A program made the translations under genes and the position numbers. A model generated the notes under the pieces. The model made no database searches and was not told the origin of the DNA. It saw nothing but the letters and a program-made list of their open reading frames with translations. This document shows positions 33,801 to 45,197 of a DNA stretch of 64,000 bases, one piece after another. Origin of the DNA: Pohlia nutans. Taxonomy: Eukaryota > Streptophyta > Bryopsida > Bryales > Mniaceae. The stretch is taken from the NCBI GenBank assembly GCA_022496805.1, contig CM040102.1, positions 5,567,001-5,631,000 of the forward strand, read 5' to 3'. Every line of letters begins with the position of its first letter. Position 1 is the stretch's first letter.

Positions 33801-34920
33801 TTTATCAGATATACATTGAATAGGAAAGTTTGGTTGCCTTTTGTTAAGTGCTGCACTTGCCAAACTGTTATGAGAATGTGATGATATCATTCAGTTACAT
33901 CATTCAGCCAAAAAAGAAAAACGAACAAATCAGTTACATCATTCGTTTCGATCAGCTGAAAAGAGTCCAGAAACGAAAGCAAGATTTCACAAGGGATTGA
34001 TCAACTGAGTCATCGAAAAAGTAAAACGAACTAACAACTAATCACGTCGCTTCGATCTTCTGAAGAAATGAATGCAGACCAAACGAGGGCGCGATCACCT
34101 GTATCGGGCTAGCCTTACCTACGCTGCTTCAGTAGTATCCCAGCGGATCGGATGCAGCAAAAAAAAACAACACGAACAAATGACTAATTGCATCGTTGCC
34201 ATCATTCAGCTGAAAACATCATTCAACTTTGCAACGGTGGCATTTTCTCATTTTACGGAACAGTGTGAAGCTGCGGGGAGATCCAGGCGAGGTGGACCCG
34301 GGAACCTCCAGAAAGTGCCGCACCCTCCACCAAGTTCCGCAATTCTTCCATCAATCGGTAAAAAAAACCATCAAATTATCCGCAATTCTTCCCTCAATCG
34401 GAAAAAAAAACCATCAAATTATCAAGATGGATCCCATGAGCTTACCGCTGTCTGACTGTCTCGGAGAGGTGAACTCCGGAATCCTCGACCTCTTCTCTCT
34501 TGGCTGTGAGATCGCGAGAACCGATTCAACGGAGAGTGCCTCTCGAATCGATTTCTCACACCAACACCGCGGGCGTCAAAGTTCGCATAACGAGGGAGCT
34601 CCTGTGTCACACAAACAGCTGACTAGAGAGCTCCCGTGTCAAACACATTACAAAGCTTCGTGCGCTCCAACTTTGTCAGGGTTGGGTGAGCCTGAAACCC
34701 TAAACACGAAAAATTGAGAAAACGTTCGACCAAAAGAGAAAACACAAAACTTGCGACGCATGGCCAGAAGAGCCAGAAAACAAAAACCTAGGGATGGGAG
34801 GCAAAAAGGGTCCTCGTTACTCTGAGCTCAACAAATCCGCCCAAAACCCTAATACTGGCTCTTTCCTCGATATTACCTTGACACCTACTCCGTATAAGGT
34901 TGCTAACGAAAATCATTAAT
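33801..34920. other. Promoter-like or captured 5' region; no confident gene
   Basis: GC-richer than the surroundings. It contains a short piece of family B MITE (CTTTGCAACGGTGGCATTTT near 34226), a 43-bp tandem pair at about 34336-34425 (CGCAATTCTTCC(A/C)TCAATCGG), telo-box-like AAACCCTAA motifs near 34697 and 34849, and an ATG-initiated 41-codon frame at 34797 (MGGKKGPRYSELNKSAQNPN) with a possible donor after TPTPYK. The frame 34229-34717 on plus and its antisense partner 34422-34610 resemble nothing known. It may be the 5' end of a chimeric transcript. Confidence 0.4.
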
Positions 34921-35644
34921 CCTAGTTTCATCCAAAATGAAAACTTATGATATGTAGTATAGTAACACTACCATACAAGTACCGAATTGTTGTAAACCTT
35001 TATAAGGTCCTCCATATATGTACGTAATTACAAATTATAACATGTATACCATATGTATACGTAATACGGCAAGGTCCAAATCAATACCCCTCCTGTGCAC
35101 TCACGTATACTCGTACATGTTTAGTACAGTGCACCCCCCGAGGCTACGTGATGATCACAGAACGCGGCCCTTTGAAACGTGAAATAGAGATACCGGTCCC
35201 GACGGTGGGGTTGCTCTGAGGCTTTGCATTGAAAGGGACGCCATATTGCATCACCAGAATGCAAAGACCTGGAATGTTCAGATAGATAGAAACACCGGTC
35301 CTTTATTCAAGGCCGGTGTGAATGAAGTGTTTGTTTGTAATGGCAACGACCTTAAGTCCACAGGACAGAGGGTCGTTGGGACCAGGAATGTTTACAATGA
35401 AAAAGTTGGTCGCCGCCACTGTTGCAACTATTAATTTCCTTGGGAATTTAATTGTTTAGTTATTAGAGTTATCCGTAAATTAAAGGGTTGAGTGGGCCTT
35501 AGTTTAATTGAAATTTGGAAAAAGGAAAACTATTGAGAGAAGTTCTAGGAAATCAAAATAGTGGGTGAGTGGGGACGGTCTAGGTATATATATTTAGCGA
35601 GAATCTATTGTTAGAAAAGGGGCTAGTAATGAATAGCCATAAAT
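34921..35644. other. Gene-free stretch, partly GC-richer
   Basis: 35090-35450 is compositionally richer in GC and contains a 62-residue frame with no recognised family. No terminal repeats seen. Confidence 0.35.
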
Positions 35645-35930
35645 AGCAATCTATAAGCACTAAATAGATAGGGCAATCAATTAGCAAAATCATATGTATG
35701 GCCATCAATGAAGTAAATAGGATGCAACACTCCTCCACCATTGATCAAAATGTGCAGATGTCCTATGTGTGCATTTAAGATTTTGCTAATTGATTGCTTA
35801 GGTTGTTTAGGGCTTATAGATAACACTTTATAAAATAAAATAGGATGCAGCATTCCTCCGCTTCACATCAAAATGTGCAAGTTTGCTATGTGTGCATATA
35901 TGATTCTGCTAATTGATTGTCCTATCTATT
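35645..35930. repeat. Palindromic repeat cluster (CAATCAATTAGCAAAATCAT)
   Basis: An element at 35645-35823 has inverted ends (ATCTATAAGCACTAAATAGA / GGGCTTATAGAT and CAATCAATTAGCAAAATCAT / its complement). A further inverted half (TGATTCTGCTAATTGATTGT then CCTATCTATT) follows to 35930. Confidence 0.7.
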
Positions 35931-37589
35931 ATGCTTGTAATTCGCCGCTAATTAGACCTAAAGGCTTTAGGCTTGGAAGTTCTATCAAAACTCAATCCAA
36001 CCTTAAAAACTTCAAATTCAAAACAATATAATCACACTTGGACTCGTTTCACAAACTCCTATATAAATCAACCGCAGTACAAACTACCTAGGATTGCACC
36101 AATACTTTTTTGAACTCCAAACCCAATTTGTAGCAACCATGATTTGATTGTTTATTGATCGTTTGTGTGTTTTGAGATCCTGTTTTATTAGAGATCATAT
36201 TTGTTTAGTAGAACAACAAAACACCATGACATGAGCAAGATGAAAAGCGCGCGTAGTACAAAGAACAAAGAACACATGCAACGGGTAGTGCGGGCCAAGG
36301 CTAGGCGCACGGACTCCACGTCCATGGCGACCCTACTGTCAAGCCACATCAAACTCAACATAGTTATTTGGAAAGGAATAATGTCCTCCCAAAACTATGA
36401 AATTAGGTCCAAAAAACTTCATAATGAATATTTTAATAATTGTAAATATTTTTTAAAAATGCCCAACATTACTTATAATTATATTTAGGAATACATTAAA
36501 AAAAAGCGCCTCGCTATCTTTTTGTTGCATGGTCATTCCTCTTGGTCCAACTATAGTATACACCTAGTGAAATGCCCAAGAGTCTTTTTTAATCATTTTT
36601 TGAAGTGTGCCATAAAAATGTGAATATAGAGTGTGACCATTTTTCTTAGTCACGGCCCTTAGTCCATAGTATAAATTAGCTTCTAACCATGAAGCAAACA
36701 AGCTCTTAGTTTATCATTGTTCGATTCTAGGCATTGTGCACGTTGCACTTGAATTCAAGAATAGAGGTTTTGTCCCCAAGTTGGAATTCAATTCCTCAGG
36801 TTTTTCATCTCCCAACGCTAAAGAACGCATCTTTACTTCTTTCCTTCTCCCGGGACGATCAAAAGAACCCACAATGGTCTTGGACACTTGGGTGACTAAA
36901 TAATTGATTTCCAAGGTGCTATATAACATAAAGAATTCTAGTCTTTCTTGAGGCTAGCATGAATAGTTTATGTTCGACCTTCCGAAGCGCTACATAGGAA
37001 TCAAAAACACTCCCAACCTTAGACATCATGCCACTAAACCCTTAAATGTCAAATGGTTGTCAAATGGACAACCCGACAAAATCTTTTAAAGAATTTGAGC
37101 CTAAACAACTCATACGCTATTAAAATATTCAATAAATGCATGACATGTGAGAAAACATGGATGAAATCTGTTCATTAAAAAATGAACACACAGGCAGGTA
37201 AGGGTTAATATCCCATGAAGATCTCATCTACACATTTTATTTTATTTTATTTTGTTGAAACAACAGGTAAAAGCCTTGGCAGTATCTCCTCTACACATTT
37301 GATTCAAAAAGAAAAAGAAAAACATCTACTCTACATATCCTTGGATTGGTACAACACTCCATGTACAAGCTGATGTGACTGAATAACACTTCCGACACAC
37401 CAAACTACCGGAATCATTAAGAGAAACCTCAACCCACCACTGTAGAAGGGGCAGTATAAATAAGAAATGTGCCATATCTATACATTTCTCATTTATGCCG
37501 TCCCCTTTTACAGTGGTGCACTGAGGCTGCTCTAATCAACATCACCCATAACTCATAATTTGAACTATGGGCTCCATCTCTGTGAAACT

Positions 37590-37787
37590 CTACGTGCCGG
37601 CTCCGCCTCGAAGATTCCCTTCATTCATAGTTGAGGAAATTCTTGGCTCCTTTAATTCTAGTAGAGCCCGTACTGCGTCCATCTCTTTCTCTGCCTCGTC
37701 CGACAAGGAAGGAATTTTGGCAGGTTGCATCGAGAAGAGCGGAAGGTCTTCTATAAGCTTATCAAGCATCGCATTCTTCTCGGGCAC
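37590..37787 (-). pseudogene. Unassigned gene-like ORF inside duplication copy 2
   Basis: A 65-residue frame ending with the same Leu/Glu-rich segment as copy 1 (KIPSLSDEAEKEMDAVRALL, ELKEPRISS). Relative to 30434-30838 it has an in-frame insertion (DKLI) and several substitutions. It is shorter because of an upstream stop or frame change. No family recognised. Confidence 0.4.
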
Positions 37788-38228
37788 GTTCTCGGGGTCC
37801 TGCTCTGTAGATTGGTGAGGTTTTCCGCCACTACTTTTGCGTTGGCTTCTCCAACTGGAACCATTGCTTCTGGGGTTGTGACCATCTGGCGCTCGGCGAA
37901 TAACCTCACGCCGTCCGCGTTGTCTTACCTACTGAATGGGCCTGTGCCACCAAACCAATTTCCATTTATTCTTGCGAAAAATCTTTCTATTCTTCGAGCT
38001 CACACCAGCTCAAAAAAGTGACGCTCGCGTGACACCATCGCATGACACTGTTTAATAATATAGATGTACTCAACAGAACCCCTGGTTGGAATTAAACGAG
38101 AGTGAACAGTAAAGGAATTAACAGAAACCCTAGTTCTAGATTCGAAAGTACCATATGATACATCTAACTGCACTTGTTCTGCACGGTAAGTAGCTGAATT
38201 ATTTCCGAAAGCAAATTGCCATCCATTA

Positions 38229-38618
38229 AGGTTGATTGTCCTAAAACCACCAACTTAAGCAATCTGGACTATTTTTGGCAGTCCTAAATTCGAAAAAAAA
38301 ATATGACCGCATTCGAAATAGGTTTTGATGAGGATTGCAAAAATTTGCAACATCTAATTCGCATTTGTTAATTTTATACAAAATTCCAAAGTGGAAAGTA
38401 ACCTGTGACCCAAATCAAACCTCTAGGTTCCCCCATGTTCACACTTTGTTGTTCCTAATTCCGCTCATGAGCTAACCCAAAACCACCAACTATTTCTTGG
38501 TGTGCCATTGGTCTCCTTCAATAGTGAAATTGGTGGTTTTAGGTCTCAACCGTGGTGGCCCCAAGAAAAGTCTACATGTCATAATTGGGGGAGGTGGTGG
38601 TTTTAGGACATCCTACCT
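38229..38618. mobile_element. TA-flanked TIR element, 390 bp, inserted in duplication copy 2
   Basis: Ends AGGTTGATTGTCCTAAAACC and its near-complement (GGTTTTAGGACATCCTACCT) lie between TA dinucleotides. Copy 1 of the duplication lacks it (GCCATCCATGAATC), giving a natural empty site. Related ends are found at 46356-46575. Confidence 0.8.
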
Positions 38619-38990
38619 TAATCGTTTCATGTAACAATAATAGAAAGAAACGAGTCTTCTCACAAACTCTCTACATTTTTTTATTTTTTTGAGTTAAATG
38701 GCGTTTATGCCACTGCAAAGAGCAAAGACAACGAACCCTCAGCACTTTATCTATTTTTATACTTTTTTGAGTCATATGGCGTTTCTTCCACCGCAAAAAG
38801 CAAGAACACTGAACCCTTCACATTTTAAAGTGCACATACCTAGAGCCTCCGTTCTCGCCATTTCCTCCTTGCGCCATCGTAATTTTCTTCTTCTTCTTTT
38901 TAAGATCTTTCGCCATCTTAACTTTTCTTCTCTGATCTTTTTGAATGCAAACGGAACCTTCGCTATCGTAACATACCTCCATCCCTCCAA

Positions 38991-39939
38991 TCATGTTTCT
39001 TGTTCAATCATGTTTCTTGCTTTTTTTTTTTGCAAAGTGTATCAAATGAATATTTTTTTGTTTTAGTCTTTCTAGAAAATTATATTTTTAATTTTTTTAA
39101 GATTTTAGGTTCATTCCATCGGTCAAATTGAGGAAAATCCCAAAAAATGGTCTTAAAAGGACTTTTCGATGAACTACTTTTTGAGAAAATGTTAATTAAA
39201 TCAACTAACAAAATAAATTACACATTTTTTTCATTTTGGTGTACACTATAATGTACAAGAAGGATATTCTTAATAAAATGAAAGGAAAGTTGTGAAAATG
39301 ACCCTAAAAAATTAGAAAAATTGCATGTCCATTAATTGTTAATATTGACAACTTGTGATTCAATCAAAGGTTTCTACTAAGTAAATGGAATTGGGACTTG
39401 AAAACTGTGATTCATGATACTTTTTATGTTTTTTAAAACCATCACTCAAATAGGGTAGTAACCCCAAGAGAACCAATAAACATGAATTGGGCCTCATGTT
39501 ACTGCAGTAGTTTTGAGTAGGTCCTATGTGGAATTCCTTTCATTCAAATTTGTTTCTTTTTTTCCCAACACATGCAATGTACTTCACTGATCCTCGCAAT
39601 ATAAAATTAGGTTGCCTGTGAATTATAATTTTTTCACAATATGATCAATTGAATTTGTCATTTCTAAAATCATGAATCATAGGCCCTTTTAGAGTAAAGG
39701 TAGATGTTCATATTTTCGTCCAAATTTTAGGTTTGCATAGTTAGATATGTGAAAGAAAAATTTTATTATTTTTGAATGCTCCACAAAGCTCGTGCAAAGG
39801 CATCCCAAAAAGAAACACGTCTTTTGAATATGCCTACAAATTTATGTGAATTTCCAAGTCTAAAAGTGTAGACTGGCCATTACTCGCGCAGAGTATTCGT
39901 GCTCTATTCACATGTTAAATTCTCAAAATCATGGACTTA
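38991..39939. other. Gene-free AT-rich stretch
   Basis: Homopolymer runs and AT-rich DNA. No element or gene recognised. Confidence 0.4.
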
Positions 39940-40302
39940 GGGCCGCTTCGCACTATGGATGAAGGTTGAGAGGCCGTCGATTTCCACCAATTGGATTGCG
40001 AGAAACCAAGAATTTGAACTCTCGACCATTCACACTAGAGGCCAAAGTCCAAATGCCTTTGCCCTCCAAAATGCCTGCATGGCACCACTTTTTAACCAAG
40101 GTGACAGTCTCTTGAAAGAAAGTTTGGGTTGAACGGGAATGGAAACCCAAACTATAGTCGAGAGGCAGTCGATTTCTTTTCATAAAAAATGAAAACTACA
40201 TTTTAGTGCCTACTTTTAGCCCATTTCTTTAGACTCTCAACAAAGTTTGGCCACTCAATCCGACGGCCTCTCGACTTGGACGGCCATAGTGTGAAGCGGC
40301 CC
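39940..40302. mobile_element. PIF/Harbinger-type MITE, 363 bp, TSD TTA
   Basis: Terminal inverted repeat GGGCCGCTTCGCACTATGG ... complement GGCCATAGTGTGAAGCGGCCC, followed inside by GAGAGGCCGTCGAT-type inverted sequence. Flanked by TTA on both sides. A 3-bp TWA target duplication is the mark of Tourist/PIF-Harbinger MITEs. Related to 42560-43084. Confidence 0.85.
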
Positions 40303-40382
40303 TTACTAATGCGAATTGGGCCAATAAAAGAGCAGTTTTTAGAGTGCTTCTTGGGTGCTTTTTCAAACTTGGCCGGGCGGTT

Positions 40383-40713
40383 TTAACCCCTAAACGTCCC
40401 AACGTCCATAGACTGAATCATGAACAGATTAAAAGCCTTGTAACTTTCTCATACAACCTCAAATGACTTTCATCCAAGTCACCTTTGTAAGCCTAGTAAA
40501 TTATCTACCAAGTTACAATAAATCTCTTGTAATGGGGAGGTGTTGATAATATTGGAGAGACCTTCAACTATAAGTATGTCAAATTTGTTGGGTAGATTTC
40601 TTGCTTGCAATGGTCCTCTCATGTACACCTCATGTACATCTTAGCCATGCTAATATCTATTTTTGAGCCTAACATCTACTTCTGTTCAAAGGGTTGGTAC
40701 GTTTAGGGGTTAA
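40383..40713 (+). mobile_element. TTAA-flanked MITE, 331 bp
   Basis: TTAA-CCCCTAAACGTCC at the left, GGTACGTTTAGGGG-TTAA at the right. The interior is not obviously shared with families A or B. It starts 81 bp after the Harbinger-type MITE. Confidence 0.83.
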
Positions 40714-41882
40714 TGACCCAACCTCAAAATGTAGGCTCGACAATGGGACCCATGCGTAATTCAAGTATGGAAATCGAAATGCAAGTCGAAATGGAAGTGC
40801 TTAGTAAGCCTATTTTAGGGGTTTCTAATGAGGTTTAGGGTTTAACGCTCAATGTCTTTAGAAAGTCACACCTTTAGAATGGCTTGCCTTCTCTAACGGC
40901 AAGCTCCCGAAAATATTCTGCCGATATTTCTAGGCACATGAAGGATCTGCACAAGCAGTCCGGTGTGTCGGCTGAGACATGAGGGATTGGTAGAGCTGCC
41001 AATCTTCATACATTTGTAGTCGAAGGGTAATGAATCAGACAGACTTTGTTTGATAACCTTATTCCAAGTGGGTATGAAAGCGTCTCCAAATCAGTACAAA
41101 AGTTGGGAGAAGCAAACTGCACACTGAGTGGACCAGAAGCGCACTCATGACCAGTGCTTTGATGACCAGCATAAGAGCTATCAATTATACAATCAACCAC
41201 ATGCACCATACACGCAAGAATGATTGATTTCAACAGCAAAGTACAAGAGTATGTGTCCTACCACAAGTAACTGCTGCCTCACAACAAACTCACTCACAGC
41301 GACCATGGTAAACACTTGTCCACGAAACAAAAAAAAAATCAATAAACCCTTTCTCGTAAACGCACTATTGTCAGTAAAAAGGCAAACACTGCTCACTTGC
41401 CACAAAATGACACTCATGAAAAGAAGATGTCAAAATACAAACAACGCCCATGATAGTAGCAATGTGTGGACAGAAGTGGTATCTCAAAAACTAAAACATG
41501 TGTGCTATCTGAAATAAAAACTCGTAGAAGTTCTTACAGACGACATCCAGATGGTCATCACATTAACATGCTATCACAATCTTTCTGTCTGCTTTGCTTC
41601 CTCCTCCGGAACTCTAAGAAAAAAAACATCTCCTCTTCACGGCTAATACGGTGCTGTTTCTTGCCAAACCCCAAAACAAACCACTACGAGACATTGTATC
41701 ATACAGAGGTAGAAGGAACCACTCGATTCAAAAATCAGAGGGTGGCCGCGTGAAACCCTAGCTTGGCAACAACCACGGCCACCATTATCCAGGCATCATA
41801 GACTATCACTCTTGAAGTCTCTATCCGGCTGTGGTATCTCTCCAACATGTCCTCTTGTGTCTTCATCAAACGCCGCCGCCAC
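40714..41882. other. 3' flank of SNU13; no gene recognised
   Basis: Short frames on both strands at 41006-41753 match nothing known. The last ~120 bp is presumably 3' UTR of SNU13. No poly(A)-type tract that would mark a retrocopy tail was seen immediately after the stop. Confidence 0.4.
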
Positions 41883-42269
41883 TTAGATCAAGAGCTTCTC
41901 GATGGCGTCCTTGAGCTGCTGAATCTGCGACTTGAGCTGGGAGCCTTCGTTGCTGGTGACGGAGCAGGCGATGACGGGGCGGGAGACCCCGCAGGCTCGG
42001 CCGAGCGCCTGCTTGGAGGGGACAAAGACGTAGGGCACGTTCTTGTCCTCCGCCAGCAACGGCAAGTGGAGCAGAATCTCCAGCGGCTCCGTGTCGGCGG
42101 CCATGACCACAAACTCCGCAATGCCACGGTTGAGCGTCTTCGTGGCCTCGTTGGCGCCCTTCTTCAGCTGCTTGTAATTCGCCGCTTGCTGCACGATGTC
42201 CGTGATCGTGATGGTCAGCTGCGCGTCCGCCAGCGGGTACGCCTTCGCGTTCACAGTCTCGGAGCCCAT
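41883..42269 (-). CDS. SNU13: SNU13 / NHP2L1 (15.5K) K-turn-binding protein, intronless, 128 aa
   Basis: A complete frame of exactly the family's usual length. L7Ae/L30e fold: [20 protein letters not shown] with the RNA-contacting residues Asn40, Glu41 and Lys44, then [35 protein letters not shown] and a C-terminal coiled helix ([14 protein letters not shown]). The protein binds the kink-turn of U4 snRNA (U4/U6.U5 tri-snRNP) and of box C/D snoRNAs in the nucleus. The ATG has the context GCCATGG. The ORF has no intron and is markedly GC-rich compared with the window. An AGGGTTCAGGGTTT stretch upstream (about 42373 on plus) resembles a telo-box. Very likely functional. Confidence 0.95.
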   Translation of the reverse strand: MGSETVNAKAYPLADAQLTITITDIVQQAANYKQLKKGANEATKTLNRGIAEFVVMAADTEPLEILLHLPLLAEDKNVPYVFVPSKQALGRACGVSRPVIACSVTSNEGSQLKSQIQQLKDAIEKLLI

Positions 42270-42559
42270 GGCGGTGGTGGTAGTAGAAGTCTAAAGAAAA
42301 ACGGCGAAGCGGCGTCACGAGGACAGGACAATCAGAGTGAGGCGGAGAAGACGAGGAGGAGCAGAGTGGCTCTAGGGTTCAGGGTTTGGGGCTCTTGTTG
42401 AGGAGAAAGGGTTCGGGTGAGAACGAAGGCTCTGCGTCGGGAGCTGTGACGTTTATTAGGGCGTCGTGTGCCTTTTTCTTTTTCATGCTTACTTTTCTTT
42501 TTCGGCCGACTTTTTTCTTTAGGGTTCGCAACGTTGTACTGTACAGTACCCTACAATAA
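42270..42559 (-). promoter_or_regulatory. SNU13 promoter and 5' UTR region
   Basis: Contains the telo-box-like CTAGGGTTCAGGGTTT near 42372 and no other gene. A Harbinger-type MITE begins directly after, at 42560, so the compact promoter is at most about 290 bp before mobile DNA. Confidence 0.45.
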
Positions 42560-43084
42560 GGGTCGCTTCACACTATGGCCGTCCAAGTCGAGAGGCCATG
42601 GGATCGAGAGTTCAAACTTTGTTGAGAGTCCAAAGAAATTTACTGAAAATAGGCAACAAAATATACCGTATGTGGGTGTCAGATTCGGACAATATTGTGT
42701 TGAAATCTAATTTCCACATCAGATTTTGAGAGGTCCACGTCATCATAAACAAATCACAAGATGACACGTGGCACTCTTATGGAAAAATGAATTAATTTAT
42801 GTTGAAACTGACCACGAGGTAGGGTAGTTTTCATTTTTTTATGAAAAGAAATTGACGGCCTCTCGACCATAGTTAGAGTTTCCATTCCCGTCCAACCCAA
42901 ACTTTATTTTGAGAGGCCGTTGCTTTGGTCAAAAAGTACTGCCACGTAGGCATTTTGGAGAGCGATGGCCATTGGACTTTGACCTTCATTGTGAAGGATC
43001 GAGAGACCAAATCCATGGTTTCTTGCAATTTGATTGGTGGAAATCGACGGCCTCTCAACCTTCGGCTATAGTGTGAAGTAGCCC
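42560..43084. mobile_element. PIF/Harbinger-type MITE, 525 bp, TSD TAA
   Basis: GGGTCGCTTCACACTATGG at the left and its complement (CTATAGTGTGAAGTAGCCC) at the right, flanked by TAA on both sides. The sub-terminal GAGAGGCC blocks are shared with 39940-40302. No transposase. Confidence 0.85.
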
Positions 43085-43085
43085 T

Positions 43086-43942
43086 AAGTATCCGTCACCT
43101 TGGGTGGGTTTACAAAGGTTTGCCATTAGTAAATGGAAAAATTGGCATTATTGAGACAAATTTGAATATGTTGCAAAAACATGAGATACACAACACATAT
43201 TGTTGAGGTTTGATAAGAATAAATTTTATTTTCCCATTTTCACTTGAAGTTTAAAAATCCATTTTTAAAACCCTAAATCCAACTGACAATACATACAATT
43301 TTTGTTACTTACAAGGTATAAAACTCTTAATGAAAAGAATGCAAATCCTCTATAGAAAATCATATGCACAAGGAATCATGATTTTTGGAGGCTTATTGAC
43401 TATAAAATTATAGATTGAAACATCTTATCCTAAATTCCTTACTTTTCAAGCGAATTTTTTTATTTTTTGAAAAATTTCATCCCAAAATGTCAAAAAAGAA
43501 GAAGTTATAAAGTAATATATAAAAATTATATACTAAAAAATCAATTTATTATATTTTGGGGTGAAATATTAAAAAATAAAAAGATCTCTTTGAAATTGAG
43601 TAACTTAGGATAAGACATTTCAATCAATAAGTTTATCGTCAATAAGTCTCCAAAAATCATGATTTCTCTTGTATATGATTCTTTATAGGATTTTTTTTCT
43701 TTCCATTAAGAGTTTTATGCATTGTAAGTAACGAAATTTGCATTTATCGTTGTTTGAATTTAGAGTTTTAAAATTGAGTTTTTAACTTCAAGTGAAAATG
43801 GGTAAAAAATTATTTTTATCAAATCTCAACAATATGTGTTGTGTATCTTATGTTTTGCAACGTATTCAATTTTGGCTCAAAAATTCCAGTTTTATCATTT
43901 TCTAGTAGAAAACCTTTGAAAACCCAAGGTGACGGATACTTA
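43086..43942. mobile_element. Foldback element, 857 bp, arms about 420 bp
   Basis: The left end TAAGTATCCGTCACCTTGGG is the inverted complement of the right end CCCAAGGTGACGGATACTTA. Pairing continues through CACAACACATATTGTTGAGG / its complement, TTCCCATTTTCACTTGAAG / its complement, and TTTCATCCCAAAATGT / ATTTTGGGGTGAAAT to a centre near 43515. It directly abuts the Harbinger-type MITE. Confidence 0.87.
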
Positions 43943-44639
43943 GTGTAGCGTAATGTATAGTGATGGAAAGTGGTGGTTTCTTTCTTCTTGACAAGGATTT
44001 CATTTTTGGAATTTTTTTTGAGCAAGTGGCACCACCAAAATGTAATGATTTGGTGATCATTTGAAAGTAGGTATCTTTTTTTTGGACAATTCTATGAATT
44101 TTGATGGCAGCAACTTCGGGGGCTTGTATCTCCTTCAATACAAGTCCGTTTTCAATAAAACTTGTTGGGTTGAATTCCCCTTAAAGTCTAGTCATCATGG
44201 TAAATTTTCAGGTCAATCCAAGTTGTTATGAATGTTTGGGAGTCATTTTAGTGCATGGGTCTAGTTTGGACACTTCTTGCTTTTTGGTTCAAATGAGTCA
44301 CTTTTCAGCTCGCTTTTCAGGCTACTTTTTAACATTGCAAGGTCATTTTAGGGCACATTAAAATTTTCCATAAGAACTTTTTGGTACCAATGTGTTTACA
44401 TGATGATTTTGAACTACTTTATTGTTCAAAGTTTTTTCATTTGAGTAATATTGAAAACGAATTTCACCTCTAAATGTGTTGCTAGGAAAATTTCAGCATC
44501 CTTTTCTAGCACTAAAACTCTATGATCTTGCAATCTATATGGCCAAATCACCCCATAATTGAATCATATGATCTACAACATGTATATTACAAGATTGTAC
44601 GGTTGAAATTTCTATACCTTACTTACATTTAGACCTATA
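43943..44639. other. Gene-free stretch
   Basis: No element or gene recognised. Confidence 0.35.
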
Positions 44640-45181
44640 ATCAAACACAGTTTTCTCATTCGTCATTGACCTTTTGCAACATGGATTTTTTACTATATAT
44701 CTTATGGGAAGTTAGCTTCATGCATGTGTGATCCGATTAGAAAGGGGATGCTTTGTGAGGTTTTTATGCCTCATTTCATATTGCAGTGATTCACCCAAAA
44801 TTTCAAAGATTTCAGTGTAAAAGTGCTCTTAAAATGTCAACTCATAAAACTAAGCAACCAAAAAAATCTTCAAAATTCACTACACTTAGAGTATTACGTT
44901 TCAACCAATCACAACAAATTTCATGTACAGATTGTCAATATCTTATTCATACTCAAATTACCAATAAATAAATAAATAAAATCAATTTTAAGTTTCAAAT
45001 CTTACGCGAAAAAATATTGGTGACAACAATCATAGATCTAACGGTATGGATAGAATCAAAAATTCATAATGAACATCTTTTATTTAGATATCAAGTTCAA
45101 AATAATTATCCTTATTAGTTACATTTTATAAGACATCTTTGAAATTCTCCAAGTCAGGAGAGGGGTGAGGACTTTTAGGGG
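44640..45181 (+). mobile_element. 5'-truncated family A TTAA-type MITE
   Basis: Shares the family A interior (TTATGGGAAGTTAGCTTCAT, TTTCAGTGTAAAAGTGCTCT) and right end GGACTTTTAGGGG, but the next bases are TTAG rather than TTAA and no left terminus is seen. Confidence 0.7.
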
Positions 45182-45197
45182 TTAGAGAACACACATA

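Larger units (their letters stand above)
35955..38990. repeat. Segmental duplication, copy 2 (about 3.0 kb)
   Basis: Co-linear with 28828-31355 but longer. Extra material includes a 390-bp TIR element at 38229-38618 and a tandem doubling at about 38695-38820 of an 'ATGGCGTTTxTxCCACxGCAAA' unit that is single in copy 1 near 31147. ORF breaks differ between copies, so neither appears maintained. Confidence 0.88.

Noticed and set aside
34229..34717. A 162-codon plus-strand frame
   Set aside because: No family resemblance; it overlaps a short tandem repeat and a MITE piece and starts in transposon-like sequence.
41000..41080. A possible box C/D snoRNA in the 3' flank of SNU13
   Set aside because: C- and D-like words are present but spacing and terminal stem are not convincing.
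41847..42401. A 184-codon plus-strand frame antisense to SNU13
   Set aside because: It is the GC-rich shadow of the conserved minus-strand SNU13 gene and has no recognisable domain.
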